NCBI GenBank assembly: GCA_013297865.1
Contig: JAAFIP010000002.1
Location: 351,085 to 415,084 of the forward strand
DNA from: Polaromonas sp.
GTDB taxonomy: Bacteria; Pseudomonadota; Gammaproteobacteria; Burkholderiales; Burkholderiaceae_C
Length of the DNA: 64,000 nt
Direction: 5' to 3'
Shown here: in pieces, positions 18,616-26,994 of the stretch
Numbering within the stretch: the stretch's first letter is position 1
How the letters are laid out: each line of letters starts with the position of its first letter
Notes under the pieces: generated by a model
What the model was told of the DNA's origin: nothing
What the model saw: the letters and a program-made list of their open reading frames with translations, nothing else
Database searches by the model: none
Position numbers and translations under genes: made by a program

Positions 18616-20807
18616 TCGTTATTGTTTTTATCTGCGCCCTGCCAAGCTCTCAGAAACTCTTTGACTTCCGAATCCTCATCTGCGCCAGCAAGTTCCTCTA
18701 TGCGTCGCCGGAACGCATCCAAGTCTACGAATCGGGCGATGCTCTTAGGACTGACTCGTGTCACGCGTTTAGCTACAGCGTCGCCCAACCCTTGTGTCCA
18801 TGTGTACGAAGTGAATGCTTTGGCTAGCAGCCGGACGCCAATATCGTTAGTGAGAGTATTGGAAGTCCATGCTCTTACTGCTGCTCCATCGTCAGTGGTG
18901 AGATCAACCCATGTATGTAGAAGGAAGGACAAATCCTGATGTGCGAGCAAATTGCCGTTTGCTGCCGCAGCTTCGAGCCGCGACCGCAGGAGTGCACGTA
19001 GTAACTCCGCATCTAGCTCAGTGGTCAGACAATTTTCGGGTAGCTCCTGTTCTTTGCCTTCTCTCGGGTGGTAATCTGCCCAAGCTGAACTAGCAAAGTC
19101 GGCAAGCCAGCCTAAGGAAGCTGTGTCGCAAGCTTGAACGAAAATCCTGGAACGCTCGTCCAACGACATATGCTCTTTGGTTAGTGCTCGTAACAGCCAG
19201 TGCAGACGAAATTGATTGCTACTTATGTTGAAGCCTTTTCCCGTATCGGCTTCAACGTTTATCACGTCTGCGATCTCAAATAGCGCAGTTAAAAGGGGTT
19301 GGATTTTAGCTCGATCTAAACGTCCGGCATGCGTATTCAGTTCATTTAGCCAAACGGCGGCCTTGGTGCCGCCTGATCGGCGAGTCACACTAGCAGCGCC
19401 ACATAGCGTTGTCTTCACATGGTCAACGTCATCTGCGCGAGCAAGGAATGCATCTAGCTCGATGCTTGTGATCACGTCATCGCCTACCGTGAAGCGGAAG
19501 TAGGAATCGAAATGGTCAGAGGAGCAAACGCGGCGTTGCATCGCCCACTGCCGAGTGAAGCCATTTCCATAGCTCGTATTTGCCCATACTGATTCCAATA
19601 ATGGGAACAACCGCATCAGAAGTTGCCGAATTTTGTCCTGATCTAGCGGCAGTACTGCGCTAAAGAACAAGTCGTTGAAGCGCACAGCTGTAGCTTCGCG
19701 ATCACGCCCCCCAGTTTGTCTATCACCACAAAGATGTTCCTTGTTTTGTCGGATAGCTCTATAGATTGTTGGGTGCAGGAGTCTGAGCATCTCTAGGGCA
19801 ACAAAGTCGGCTTTGTTCACATCACCAACCACCACTGGCCATGATACGCTAAGCGAATTAGCGAAGCGTGCAACATCTCGCGGCGTGCGCATCGCTGGCG
19901 AAACTCCTTCGTAGAAAATGTTCATGAAGCGCACCAAGTCCTCTTCTGCTGCTGCACCACAGATCGACTCGATCAGCGCAAGCAAATGCTGCTGAACGTC
20001 TAGCGACGATGGGTCGGGCAGCTCGAACGCGGCCTGCACAATTTTTTCTAGATAGTGTGGACCTTCCGACGGGTAGCGTTCACTCACGATCTTTTCGGCA
20101 AGCGGGCGGTCGTAAACCAGAAGGTACATGACGTTTGGCAATCGGCCAACAGACTTGATCAGCCGGAAGATCAACAAGGCCTCATCGGGAGAAAGTCGGT
20201 CGATATCATCAATTACTATGAGGAAGCGCTTTTTCTGTTCCCGTAAGGCCCTCGACAAATCGGCGTGAAGAGTCTCTACACTCTCATCTTGTTCGATCAG
20301 ACCAGCTAGCCACTCCATACCCTTTTCAGCAATACCCCCGGCGATCACTGCGCCAGCAGCTTCCGCGATTTTGCCTACTAGCGCACCTGCTCGAAGCAGT
20401 CGCGCACCGAGTTTTGGTAGCTTCCTTTTAACTTTATCACTCAGACTAGGACCTACGCCTGCGTAGAGTTCACGGAAGAAGGCCAGTGCAAGGGCATCCT
20501 CCCCTCTGAACCACCAGCAAGCAAAGTCAATGATGACAAGCTCGTCCACCTCGACTGCCTCAGCTAGATGATGCTTGCAAAGATTAACCGCGCTGCTCTT
20601 GCCGGAACCCCACGGACCATTTATGCCGATCGCAGATCCTTCGGGTGACTGCATCTTGCGAATGCTTGAAGCCAAAGCCTGGGCAAACGGATCGATACCA
20701 AAGCGATCCTCGCCAGGGCTGATGATGGGTTTGTCGTTGTAATGCATGTACTCAGTCATGGATTTATCGAAGATAGGTTGAGTATCTAGCATAGCGCTGC
20801 AAGACAT
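18612..20807 (-). CDS. KAP-family P-loop NTPase
   Basis: This large 731-residue protein is of the KAP NTPase class. Walker A is GPWGSGKSS (residues 64-72). Walker B is FLIVIDDIDRLSPDEA (about 195-210). Between them lies a hydrophobic Ala/Gly-rich segment (about 140-170), the membrane-associated insertion typical of KAP proteins, which links them to the membrane. The C-terminal ~400 residues match nothing I recognise. Some bacterial KAP proteins, such as plasmid-encoded PifA, exclude phages, so a defence role is possible but unproven. GC is lower than in the flanking genes and the gene stands alone, suggesting acquisition. No start (20807, 20792 or 20759) has a good ribosome-binding site. Confidence 0.85.
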   Translation of the reverse strand: MSCSAMLDTQPIFDKSMTEYMHYNDKPIISPGEDRFGIDPFAQALASSIRKMQSPEGSAIGINGPWGSGKSSAVNLCKHHLAEAVEVDELVIIDFACWWFRGEDALALAFFRELYAGVGPSLSDKVKRKLPKLGARLLRAGALVGKIAEAAGAVIAGGIAEKGMEWLAGLIEQDESVETLHADLSRALREQKKRFLIVIDDIDRLSPDEALLIFRLIKSVGRLPNVMYLLVYDRPLAEKIVSERYPSEGPHYLEKIVQAAFELPDPSSLDVQQHLLALIESICGAAAEEDLVRFMNIFYEGVSPAMRTPRDVARFANSLSVSWPVVVGDVNKADFVALEMLRLLHPTIYRAIRQNKEHLCGDRQTGGRDREATAVRFNDLFFSAVLPLDQDKIRQLLMRLFPLLESVWANTSYGNGFTRQWAMQRRVCSSDHFDSYFRFTVGDDVITSIELDAFLARADDVDHVKTTLCGAASVTRRSGGTKAAVWLNELNTHAGRLDRAKIQPLLTALFEIADVINVEADTGKGFNISSNQFRLHWLLRALTKEHMSLDERSRIFVQACDTASLGWLADFASSAWADYHPREGKEQELPENCLTTELDAELLRALLRSRLEAAAANGNLLAHQDLSFLLHTWVDLTTDDGAAVRAWTSNTLTNDIGVRLLAKAFTSYTWTQGLGDAVAKRVTRVSPKSIARFVDLDAFRRRIEELAGADEDSEVKEFLRAWQGADKNNND

Positions 20808-20952
20808 TGTTCCGCGCGAAAGTGCAGATTTAGGCAGAAATATTTATTGCTTAGATATAACCAACAGTTTTTGAATATCGCCTAACGACTGATGGCTAAT
20901 AGCTGATTTTCTTTAAATTTGCCAAAAACATATACGCTGGAATATCCAAACA

Positions 20953-21042
20953 CCGCAGCTTTTGACAAGTCAGGGCAGAGCATTCCCGGAACAATTAACT
21001 CCATCGCAGCGACTGAATCACAAGGTGTGAGACGGGTTGCGA
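20953..21042 (+). promoter_or_regulatory. Shared upstream module, copy 1 (before NTF2-like gene)
   Basis: About 90 bp is clearly homologous to 21882-21970 upstream of the DUF4148 pair. Conserved parts are CCGCAG, GCATTC, GGAAcAATTAAcTCCAT, GA.TCACA-N3-TGTGAGA and a terminal G.GTTGCGA. The GGAAC followed about 20 bases later by CTGA is compatible with an extracytoplasmic-function sigma promoter, and the TCACA-N3-TGTGA palindrome could be an operator. Both roles are inference. Confidence 0.6.
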
Positions 21043-21069
21043 AGAGTTCAATGTTTTAGGAGTTTCATC

Positions 21070-21642
21070 ATGTCTACCCAATCCATCTTCGCCTCCACAG
21101 CATTAGCTTTTGCTGCATCCTCATTTGCTCAAACCGCCACACCCCTTGGCCCGGTCGGTGAGCCCGAAGCTTCCAAAGTCATCAGCGTCGTCTCTAGCAT
21201 TCCACTGGCTGTTGATCTGGCGGCTTACGACATGGCAGAAAAAGCGTTTGCCCCCAAAGTGGTGATTGACTACACCAGCCTCTGGGGCGGCACGCCCAAC
21301 ACTATGTCACCGGCCGAGCTCATGACCGCATGGCGCGGCATTGTGCCCGGCTTTGATGCCACTTGGCATGAGCTGTCTCAAGTCACCGCTCAAGTCAATG
21401 GCAGCAAGGCCACGGCTGGCGCTTTCGTCGATGGCCGCCACTGGATTGGCGACAAGCTCTGGAGACCCGTGGGCAACTACGAATGGGATCTGGAGAAGCA
21501 GGGCGGCCAATGGAAAGTCACGCGCATGGCTTTCAATATGACGCAAGAGATCGGTGATCGGGCTGTGGCTTCGCTTGCGATGGAGAAGGCCAAGCAAAAA
21601 GCAGCGCAAGTCACGGGTGAGATCAAAGCGGTAGTGAAGTGA
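21070..21642 (+). CDS. Secreted NTF2/SnoaL-like protein
   Basis: The start at 21070 has TTAGGAG seven bases upstream. The 190-residue product has a signal peptide ending at SFAQ (about residue 21), followed by one SnoaL/NTF2-like domain (YDMAEKAFAPKVVIDYTSLW, later GGQWKVTRMAFNMT). It is probably periplasmic; the ligand is unknown. The C-terminal tail is Lys/Ala-rich. A decayed copy of its 3' end lies at 22826-22930, and its upstream region is shared with the DUF4148 genes. Confidence 0.85.
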   Translation: MSTQSIFASTALAFAASSFAQTATPLGPVGEPEASKVISVVSSIPLAVDLAAYDMAEKAFAPKVVIDYTSLWGGTPNTMSPAELMTAWRGIVPGFDATWHELSQVTAQVNGSKATAGAFVDGRHWIGDKLWRPVGNYEWDLEKQGGQWKVTRMAFNMTQEIGDRAVASLAMEKAKQKAAQVTGEIKAVVK

Positions 21643-22017
21643 TCAAGATATGGTGGTGTTGACAAACAAAACGGCTCAGAGCCGAGCGATGTTGCATCAG
21701 CACAATTGACTTTGGTGCCGTTGAAAAGCGCTGACCCTAGCGGGCAATCAATACAACTAAATACTATTAAATAAATAGCAACATCTTCAATATATACCGT
21801 ATTTACAGGTCGATATACCAATAAATTTTGTAAAAATATATTTACAGGATAGTTTAAAAGCAGGAGTATTTTGCAAGAACTCCGCAGTTTTTTTCAAGCC
21901 GATCTACAGCATTCTTGGAATAATTAATTCCATTGCAATAGCTGATTCACATGTTGTGAGAAGCGTTGCGATAACAACCTTTTCTTCAACCTTTGTTCAT
22001 TTTTTAGGAGTTAGATC
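21643..22017. other. AT-rich intergenic region upstream of the DUF4148 pair
   Basis: No gene is visible. The first 200 bp are AT-rich with no convincing structure. The second half holds the shared upstream module (21882-21970) and the leader of the first DUF4148 gene. Confidence 0.7.
21882..21970 (+). promoter_or_regulatory. Shared upstream module, copy 2 (before DUF4148 pair)
   Basis: This is homologous to 20953-21042. Here the central element reads GGAATAATTAATTCC (arms GGAAT/ATTCC) and the downstream palindrome TTCACA-TGT-TGTGAGAA. Conservation of both elements between two unrelated coding regions suggests that they are the regulatory signal, making the NTF2-like and DUF4148 genes one regulon. 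Confidence 0.6.
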
Positions 22018-22640
22018 ATGAAAGCTTTTTCCACTCTCGTTATCACTTTGGGTTTGATGGCTGCTACCAGCGCATTTGCTGCAGATACTGACCGCTATGA
22101 GCCTACCGCTGCCGCCAGCAGTGTGTCTACGCTGACCCGCGCTGAAGTGCGTGCTGAGGCTGTTGCTGCGCTGGCCCAACAGCGTGTCATTGGCTACGTT
22201 GCCGAGACCGGCACCTCGCTCAAGCCCGCACCCGTTGCTGTGTCTTCCGTGACACGTGCTGAAGTGCGTATCGCTGCCCTGTCGGTTCAAGACGGTCCCT
22301 TTGACGGTGGCGCTTACTAAGCTGTTTGCTGCATTTTTGTCTTTAACCATTGTTCTTTTTTTCTTAGGAGTTAGATCATGAAAGCTTTTTCCACTCTCGT
22401 TATCACTTTGGGTTTGATGGCTGCTACCAGCGCATTTGCTGCAGATACTGACCGCCATCAGCCTACCGCTGCCGCCAGCAGCGTGTCTACGCTGACCCGC
22501 GCTGAAGTGCGTGCTGAGGCTGTTGCTGCGCTGGCCCAACAGCGTGCTATTGGCTACGTTGCCGAGACCGGCGCCTCGCTCAAGCCCGCACCTGTTGCCG
22601 CGTCTCCCGTGACGCGCGCTGAGGTACGCGCTGCCGCCAT
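22007..22640 (+). repeat. Tandem duplication with 360 bp period (two DUF4148 genes)
   Basis: The segment from TTAGGAGTTAGATCATG through about codon 75 is repeated at a distance of exactly 360 bp, with only a handful of base differences over ~230 bp. The 3' ends have diverged. The duplication is recent. Confidence 0.95.
22018..22320 (+). CDS. Small secreted DUF4148 protein, copy 1
   Basis: The 100-residue product has a signal peptide (cleavage after AFA, about residue 21) and two short TRAEVR repeats (near 41 and 79) typical of DUF4148 proteins of Burkholderiales. TTAGGAG lies at good spacing. The function of the family is unknown. The second repeat is less conserved here (TRAEVRIAALSVQ) than in copy 2, and the C-terminus differs. 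Confidence 0.85.
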   Translation: MKAFSTLVITLGLMAATSAFAADTDRYEPTAAASSVSTLTRAEVRAEAVAALAQQRVIGYVAETGTSLKPAPVAVSSVTRAEVRIAALSVQDGPFDGGAY

Positions 22641-22683
22641 CGAGGCGCGCTCTGCACAGTCGTTCAACGATGTGCGCGGCTGA
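22378..22683 (+). CDS. Small secreted DUF4148 protein, copy 2
   Basis: The 101-residue product is nearly identical to copy 1 over the first ~75 residues, with the same signal peptide and ribosome-binding site. Its C-terminus keeps a canonical TRAEVRAAAIEARSAQ. There is no separate upstream module, so it is probably expressed from the promoter of copy 1. A terminator follows. Confidence 0.85.
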   Translation: MKAFSTLVITLGLMAATSAFAADTDRHQPTAAASSVSTLTRAEVRAEAVAALAQQRAIGYVAETGASLKPAPVAASPVTRAEVRAAAIEARSAQSFNDVRG

Positions 22684-22748
22684 TTGCCGCAGCCATGCAT
22701 GGCGAGAAACTGCAGGAGTTCAGACGCGCCCGCATCTGAACTGTGCTC

Positions 22749-22783
22749 TACACCCCGCAAGTGCATGCTTGGCGGGGTGTTTT
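22749..22783 (+). terminator. Rho-independent terminator after DUF4148 copy 2
   Basis: The stem is ACACCCCGC / GCGGGGTGT, extended by AAG/CTT around a TGCATG loop, followed by TTTT. Confidence 0.85.
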
Positions 22784-22825
22784 CATGGCGGACCACCTCA
22801 CAAAATATGCAATGTGTCAGTTATA

Positions 22826-22930
22826 GAGGAGCAGGGCGGCCAGTAGGGAATAACGTGTATGGCTTTCAAGCTGACACAGCTGATGGAGGATCGTCTGGCG
22901 GCGTTTTAGCCATGGAAAGGCCAAACAAAG
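22826..22930 (+). pseudogene. Decayed 3' fragment of the NTF2-like gene
   Basis: About 105 bp aligns with 21490-21600 of the intact gene: both contain GAGCAGGGCGGCCA-type sequence, then ATGGCTTTCAA, GATCG and ATGGA(A/G)AAGGCCAA-type sequence. Read in the same frame the fragment gives EEQGGQ-stop, MAFKLTQ and another stop, so it is not coding. Confidence 0.75.
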
Positions 22931-23076
22931 GTGGTTGGCGAATGAAGTTGATGGTCAAACCACATCGAATCGTTATGCATTTTGTTTCGTTTGCAATATT
23001 TACTTAATGATTTGCTGGATCAAGATCACTTTGTTATGAAGATGCTTGATGCACCAAATATTTTTACGGAGTGTTT

Positions 23077-23451
23077 ATGAAGTCTCTTACAGAATGGTTT
23101 ATCTTGAGTGGTTTGAGTGTTCTGTCACCTGTCGTAATGGCGCAGGCAGGTAGCGCAGAGGCCGGGCAACGCGGGTTTGGGATGTGCATGGCATGTCATT
23201 CGGTAGACGGCAGTGCCAAAGCTACAGGCCCGACACTCAAAGGCATTGCGGGTCGCAAGGCCGCGTCTGACGAAGGTTATAAGTCATATTCGGCAGCGCT
23301 CAAGGGCAGCAAGATTACTTGGGATGATGAAAAATTGCTGGAGTACATGGCCGCGCCGACAAAACTGGTACCGGGCACCACTATGGTCATTAATGTGCCT
23401 GGTGAGGCCCAGCGCAAGGATTTGCTGGCGTATTTGAAATCTTTGAAATAG
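23077..23451 (+). CDS. Periplasmic class I cytochrome c
   Basis: The ATG at 23077 is chosen because GGAG lies 5 bases upstream; a GTG at 23071 is the alternative. The 124-residue product has a signal peptide ending at VMAQ and one haem motif, CMACH. The distal Met ligand is probably in PGTTMV, as in cytochrome c552/c2-type proteins. It precedes the molybdenum hydroxylase genes by 220 bp and is a likely electron acceptor for them. Confidence 0.92.
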   Translation: MKSLTEWFILSGLSVLSPVVMAQAGSAEAGQRGFGMCMACHSVDGSAKATGPTLKGIAGRKAASDEGYKSYSAALKGSKITWDDEKLLEYMAAPTKLVPGTTMVINVPGEAQRKDLLAYLKSLK

Positions 23452-23672
23452 GCGCTCATTCAGATACGCACCAAAAAGGAGACTGATGGCATGTCATCAA
23501 GTCACCAATCCCGTTCAAAGCTAAGGGTTTTTGTGAGTCTTTGAAAGTTAATTTTCCCTGTTGTGAGTTTAATTCTGTTCGTTCTTAGTGAATATTTGCG
23601 TTAGACGCGCTATTCACTGAACAACATTTTTGCAACCCTAGGCAACCTGCAATCACACTTGGAGTAAGACCC

Positions 23673-24134
23673 ATGGCCACCGCCCTCAACGTTAACGGCA
23701 AGACCGTCTCGGTCGATGCCGACCCATCCACCCCTATCCTCTGGGCCTTGCGTGACAACCTCGACATGACCGGAACCAAGTTCGGCTGCGGCATGGCACT
23801 GTGCGGCGCGTGCACGGTGCATATGAACGGGCAGGCGGTGCGGTCCTGTGTCACTCCCATCTCGGCTGCAGTTGGGCAGAAGATAGTCACCATCGAGGCG
23901 CAGGCTTCTGACAAGGTGGGCAAGGCGGTGCAGGATGCTTGGGTGAAGCACGATGTGGCGCAATGCGGCTACTGCCAAAGCGGGCAGGTGATGGTGGCCA
24001 CGGCTTTGCTCAAGGCCAACAAGAACCCCAGCGATCAGCAGATTGATGAAGCCATGGCGGGCAATATTTGCCGCTGCGGCACGTACCAGCGTATTCGCGT
24101 GGCTGTCAAAGATGCGGCCAAGGCCGCAGCGTAA
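23673..24134 (+). CDS. Molybdenum hydroxylase 2Fe-2S subunit, pair 1 (IorA type)
   Basis: This is the small subunit of an isoquinoline 1-oxidoreductase/aldehyde dehydrogenase-type enzyme (153 residues). The plant-type cluster cysteines lie in GTKFGCGMALCGACTV, with a further Cys in RSC. The second cluster's cysteines lie in CGYCQSGQ and ICRCGTY. It passes electrons from the molybdopterin subunit outward. The large-subunit gene starts 11 bp downstream. Confidence 0.94.
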   Translation: MATALNVNGKTVSVDADPSTPILWALRDNLDMTGTKFGCGMALCGACTVHMNGQAVRSCVTPISAAVGQKIVTIEAQASDKVGKAVQDAWVKHDVAQCGYCQSGQVMVATALLKANKNPSDQQIDEAMAGNICRCGTYQRIRVAVKDAAKAAA

Positions 24135-24145
24135 GGAGAACCATC

Positions 24146-26365
24146 ATGATCCTCGACAAAATTCTTTCTCAAGCCAATGCGGTGAAAGCTGAGCTTTCGC
24201 GCCGCCATTTCGTGACGATGACGGTAGGCGGCGCTGTCGGCCTCGCCTTCATGCCTCTGGCCACGCAAGAGGTGCGTGCGCAAAACGCGCCTGCCGTGCC
24301 TCCCGGCCAAAAGCCCACCGAGCGCCCCGGCGCTTTTGTGAGCATCGCCAAAGACGGCACCACCACCGTGCTCTGTAACCGCATGGACATGGGCCAGGGC
24401 ATTGAAACCGCGCTGGCCATGATCTGCGCTGAAGAGCTGGGCGTGGAATGGAGCAAGGTGAAAACCGGCTTTGGCAATCAGATGCCGAATTACGTTGATC
24501 CGATGATGGGCATGCACCTGACTGGCGGCTCCAACTCTGTGAAAAACAGCTACATGCAATACCGCGAGCTTGGCGCGCGCACCAAGGCCATGCTGCTGGC
24601 GGCTGGCTCCAAGCAGCTGGGTGTGCCAGTGGCAAACTTGAAAGCCGAGAAAGGCATGGTCTCCGGTGGTGGCAAGTCGGTGGGCTTTGGCGAATTGTTT
24701 GACGCGGCGATGAAAGAGCCGATTCCTGAAAAAGTGGCGCTCAAAGACCCGAAAGATTTTGAAATCATCGGCAAGCCGATGGGCCTCAAGGTCTCGCGTG
24801 AAAAGTCCAGCGGCACACAGAAATACGGTATTGACATCAAGTTGCCCGGCATGCTCACGGCGGTCATCGTCGATCCGCCCGTGTTTGGCGCAAAGTTCAA
24901 AAGCTTTGATGCCAGCGCGGCAGAGAAGGTCAAGGGCGTGCGGGCTGTCTTGCCTGTGGATCTGGATCGCGGCGGCAAGGGCATCGCCATCGTGGCCGAT
25001 GGCTACTGGCCAGCCAAGATGGGGCGCGACGCCCTCAAGGTGGAATGGGATACCAGTGGTGTGGCCAAGGCCGACAGCGCAGCGATGCTCACTCAATACC
25101 AAGAGTTGGCCAAGAAAAAAGGCATGGCTGTGCCTGGCGGCAAGATGACGGCTGACACCTCAAAAATCGCCGCTGCGCCGAACAAAATCAGCGCTGATTT
25201 TGTGTTTCCCTACCTTAACCATGCCCAGATGGAGCCGTTGGCCTGCACGGTGGATTTAAAGACTGATCGCTGCGATGTATACACCGCTTCGCAGATGCCC
25301 GGCGTGGACACGGGTGCGATTGCCAAAGCCTCTGGCGTTGCCCCAGAAAAAATCATGATTCATGTGCAAATGGCCGGTGGTGGCTTTGGCCGCCGCGCTG
25401 TGCCCACCAGCGAATACTTGGTGGAATCGGTCAACGTCGCCAAAGCGCTGGCTGCTGCTGGCAAGCGCGCGCCGGTGAAGGTTGTGTGGAGTCGGGAGGA
25501 CGACCTGAAGGCAGGCTACTACCGACCATTTACCGTCCACCGCGCTGAAATCGGCTTTGATGCGCAAGGCAATATCGCGGGTTGGGAAAATGTCATCGTC
25601 TCTCAAAGCATTTTGAAAGGCTCGCCTTTTGAGTCCTTCCTGGTGAAAGACGGTGTGGATGGCACTACCCATGAAGGCATGAAAGATGGCTATGACATTC
25701 CCATCAACGTCAGTGTGCACCACCCTGAAATCAATGTGCCCACGCTGTGGTGGCGCTCGGTGGGCTCCACGCACACCGCGTTTGTGATGGAGACGCTGAT
25801 CGACGAGGTGGCCGATGCCAGCAAGCAAGACCCGGTGGCTTATCGCATGAAGCTCTTGGACAAGCACCCACGCCACAAAGCTGCACTACAACTAGCCGTC
25901 GATAAAAGCGGCTATGGCAAGCGCACCTTGCCCGCAGGTCAGCATTGGGGCGTGGCGGTGCACGAGAGCTTTGAATCGGTGGTGGCTTTTGTCGTGAGCG
26001 CAAGCGTGGCAGGCGGCAAGCCGGTGATTCACAGTGTGGATGCAGGTGTGCATTGCAACCGTGTGATCAACCCACGCACAGTCGAGACGCAGGTGCAGGG
26101 CTCGGCCATCATGGCGCTGTCTACCTGCATGCCAGGCCACGCAATCACCTTGAAAGACGGTGTGGTGCAGCAGAGCAATTACAGCGACTTCCCACCCGCC
26201 CGCATGACCGATGCGCCCACAGTGAATGTGCATATCGTACCCAGCGACGACCCGCCCAAAGGCATGGGCGAGCCGGGGCTGCCGCCATTTGCGCCTGCAC
26301 TGGCCAACGCCATGCGGCGTGCCACAGGCAAAGTGCAACGTGAGCTGCCACTGAAACTGGCTTGA
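24146..26365 (+). CDS. Molybdenum hydroxylase large subunit, pair 1 (IorB type)
   Basis: The start at 24146 has GTAAGGAG upstream. The 739-residue product has a twin-arginine signal (SRRHFVTMTVGGAVGLAF), so the folded cofactor-loaded enzyme should be exported. The molybdopterin cytosine dinucleotide-binding blocks NRMDMGQGIETAL and GGGFGRRA are present, and the catalytic Glu is in GMGEPGLPPFAP near the C-terminus. The substrate could be an aldehyde or an N-heterocycle; the sequence alone does not decide. Confidence 0.93.
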   Translation: MILDKILSQANAVKAELSRRHFVTMTVGGAVGLAFMPLATQEVRAQNAPAVPPGQKPTERPGAFVSIAKDGTTTVLCNRMDMGQGIETALAMICAEELGVEWSKVKTGFGNQMPNYVDPMMGMHLTGGSNSVKNSYMQYRELGARTKAMLLAAGSKQLGVPVANLKAEKGMVSGGGKSVGFGELFDAAMKEPIPEKVALKDPKDFEIIGKPMGLKVSREKSSGTQKYGIDIKLPGMLTAVIVDPPVFGAKFKSFDASAAEKVKGVRAVLPVDLDRGGKGIAIVADGYWPAKMGRDALKVEWDTSGVAKADSAAMLTQYQELAKKKGMAVPGGKMTADTSKIAAAPNKISADFVFPYLNHAQMEPLACTVDLKTDRCDVYTASQMPGVDTGAIAKASGVAPEKIMIHVQMAGGGFGRRAVPTSEYLVESVNVAKALAAAGKRAPVKVVWSREDDLKAGYYRPFTVHRAEIGFDAQGNIAGWENVIVSQSILKGSPFESFLVKDGVDGTTHEGMKDGYDIPINVSVHHPEINVPTLWWRSVGSTHTAFVMETLIDEVADASKQDPVAYRMKLLDKHPRHKAALQLAVDKSGYGKRTLPAGQHWGVAVHESFESVVAFVVSASVAGGKPVIHSVDAGVHCNRVINPRTVETQVQGSAIMALSTCMPGHAITLKDGVVQQSNYSDFPPARMTDAPTVNVHIVPSDDPPKGMGEPGLPPFAPALANAMRRATGKVQRELPLKLA

Positions 26366-26518
26366 CGGCATGGCGGGAGGGTAAAGCCCCCGCCATCTTG
26401 TGAGAATCCTGCCACCCACCTAGGGTTGACACTAGCCTGCAAGGCTGGTCAATGGATTGGTGTACGTGCTACTCTGTAGCGTTTGCAGTTTGAAACACCA
26501 ACCATAACAGGAGACAAG

Positions 26519-26980
26519 ATGACCAGTTTTACACTGAATGGTAAGTCAGTGACTACCAATGCGCCCGGCGACAAACCGCTGCTGTGGGTGCTACGCGAAG
26601 ACTTCAACCTCACAGGCACCAAATTTGGCTGCGGCATTGCCCAGTGCGGGGCATGCACCGTGCATGTCAACGGAACGCCTGCCCGCGCCTGTGTGCAACC
26701 CGTGTCCAGTGTGGCAGGGGCACAGGTCGTGACAGTGGAGGGCATAGGCCAGACCAAGGAAGGCAAGGCTTTGCAGGCTGCATGGATTGTGGAGCAGGCG
26801 CCCCAGTGTGGTTACTGCCAGTCAGGGCAGATCATGGCAGCAGCCGGTGTGCTCAAAGAAGCGCGCGGGCCACTGTCACGCGAGCAGGTGCTGGACAAAA
26901 TGAGTGGCAATGTGTGCCGCTGCGCGACCTATAACCAAATTGCCGCAGCTGTTGTGCGTGCGCAGAAAACCTTGGCTTGA
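26519..26980 (+). CDS. Molybdenum hydroxylase 2Fe-2S subunit, pair 2
   Basis: The start at 26519 has AGGAG 5 bases upstream. This 153-residue paralogue of the pair 1 small subunit has cluster cysteines in GTKFGCGIAQCGACTV, CGYCQSGQ and VCRCATY. It is followed after 14 bp by its own large subunit. Confidence 0.94.
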   Translation: MTSFTLNGKSVTTNAPGDKPLLWVLREDFNLTGTKFGCGIAQCGACTVHVNGTPARACVQPVSSVAGAQVVTVEGIGQTKEGKALQAAWIVEQAPQCGYCQSGQIMAAAGVLKEARGPLSREQVLDKMSGNVCRCATYNQIAAAVVRAQKTLA

Positions 26981-26994
26981 GAGGAGCGCACACC

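Larger units (their letters stand above)
22684..23076. other. Intergenic region after the DUF4148 pair
   Basis: It holds a terminator (22749-22783) and a decayed copy of the NTF2-like gene 3' end (22826-22930). The remaining ~140 bp before the cytochrome gene is AT-rich with no clear feature except the ribosome-binding site ACGGAG. Confidence 0.7.

Noticed and set aside
22684..23007. 107-codon open frame after the DUF4148 pair
   Set aside because: It runs through a terminator and a decayed gene fragment, with no ribosome-binding site and no plausible protein features.
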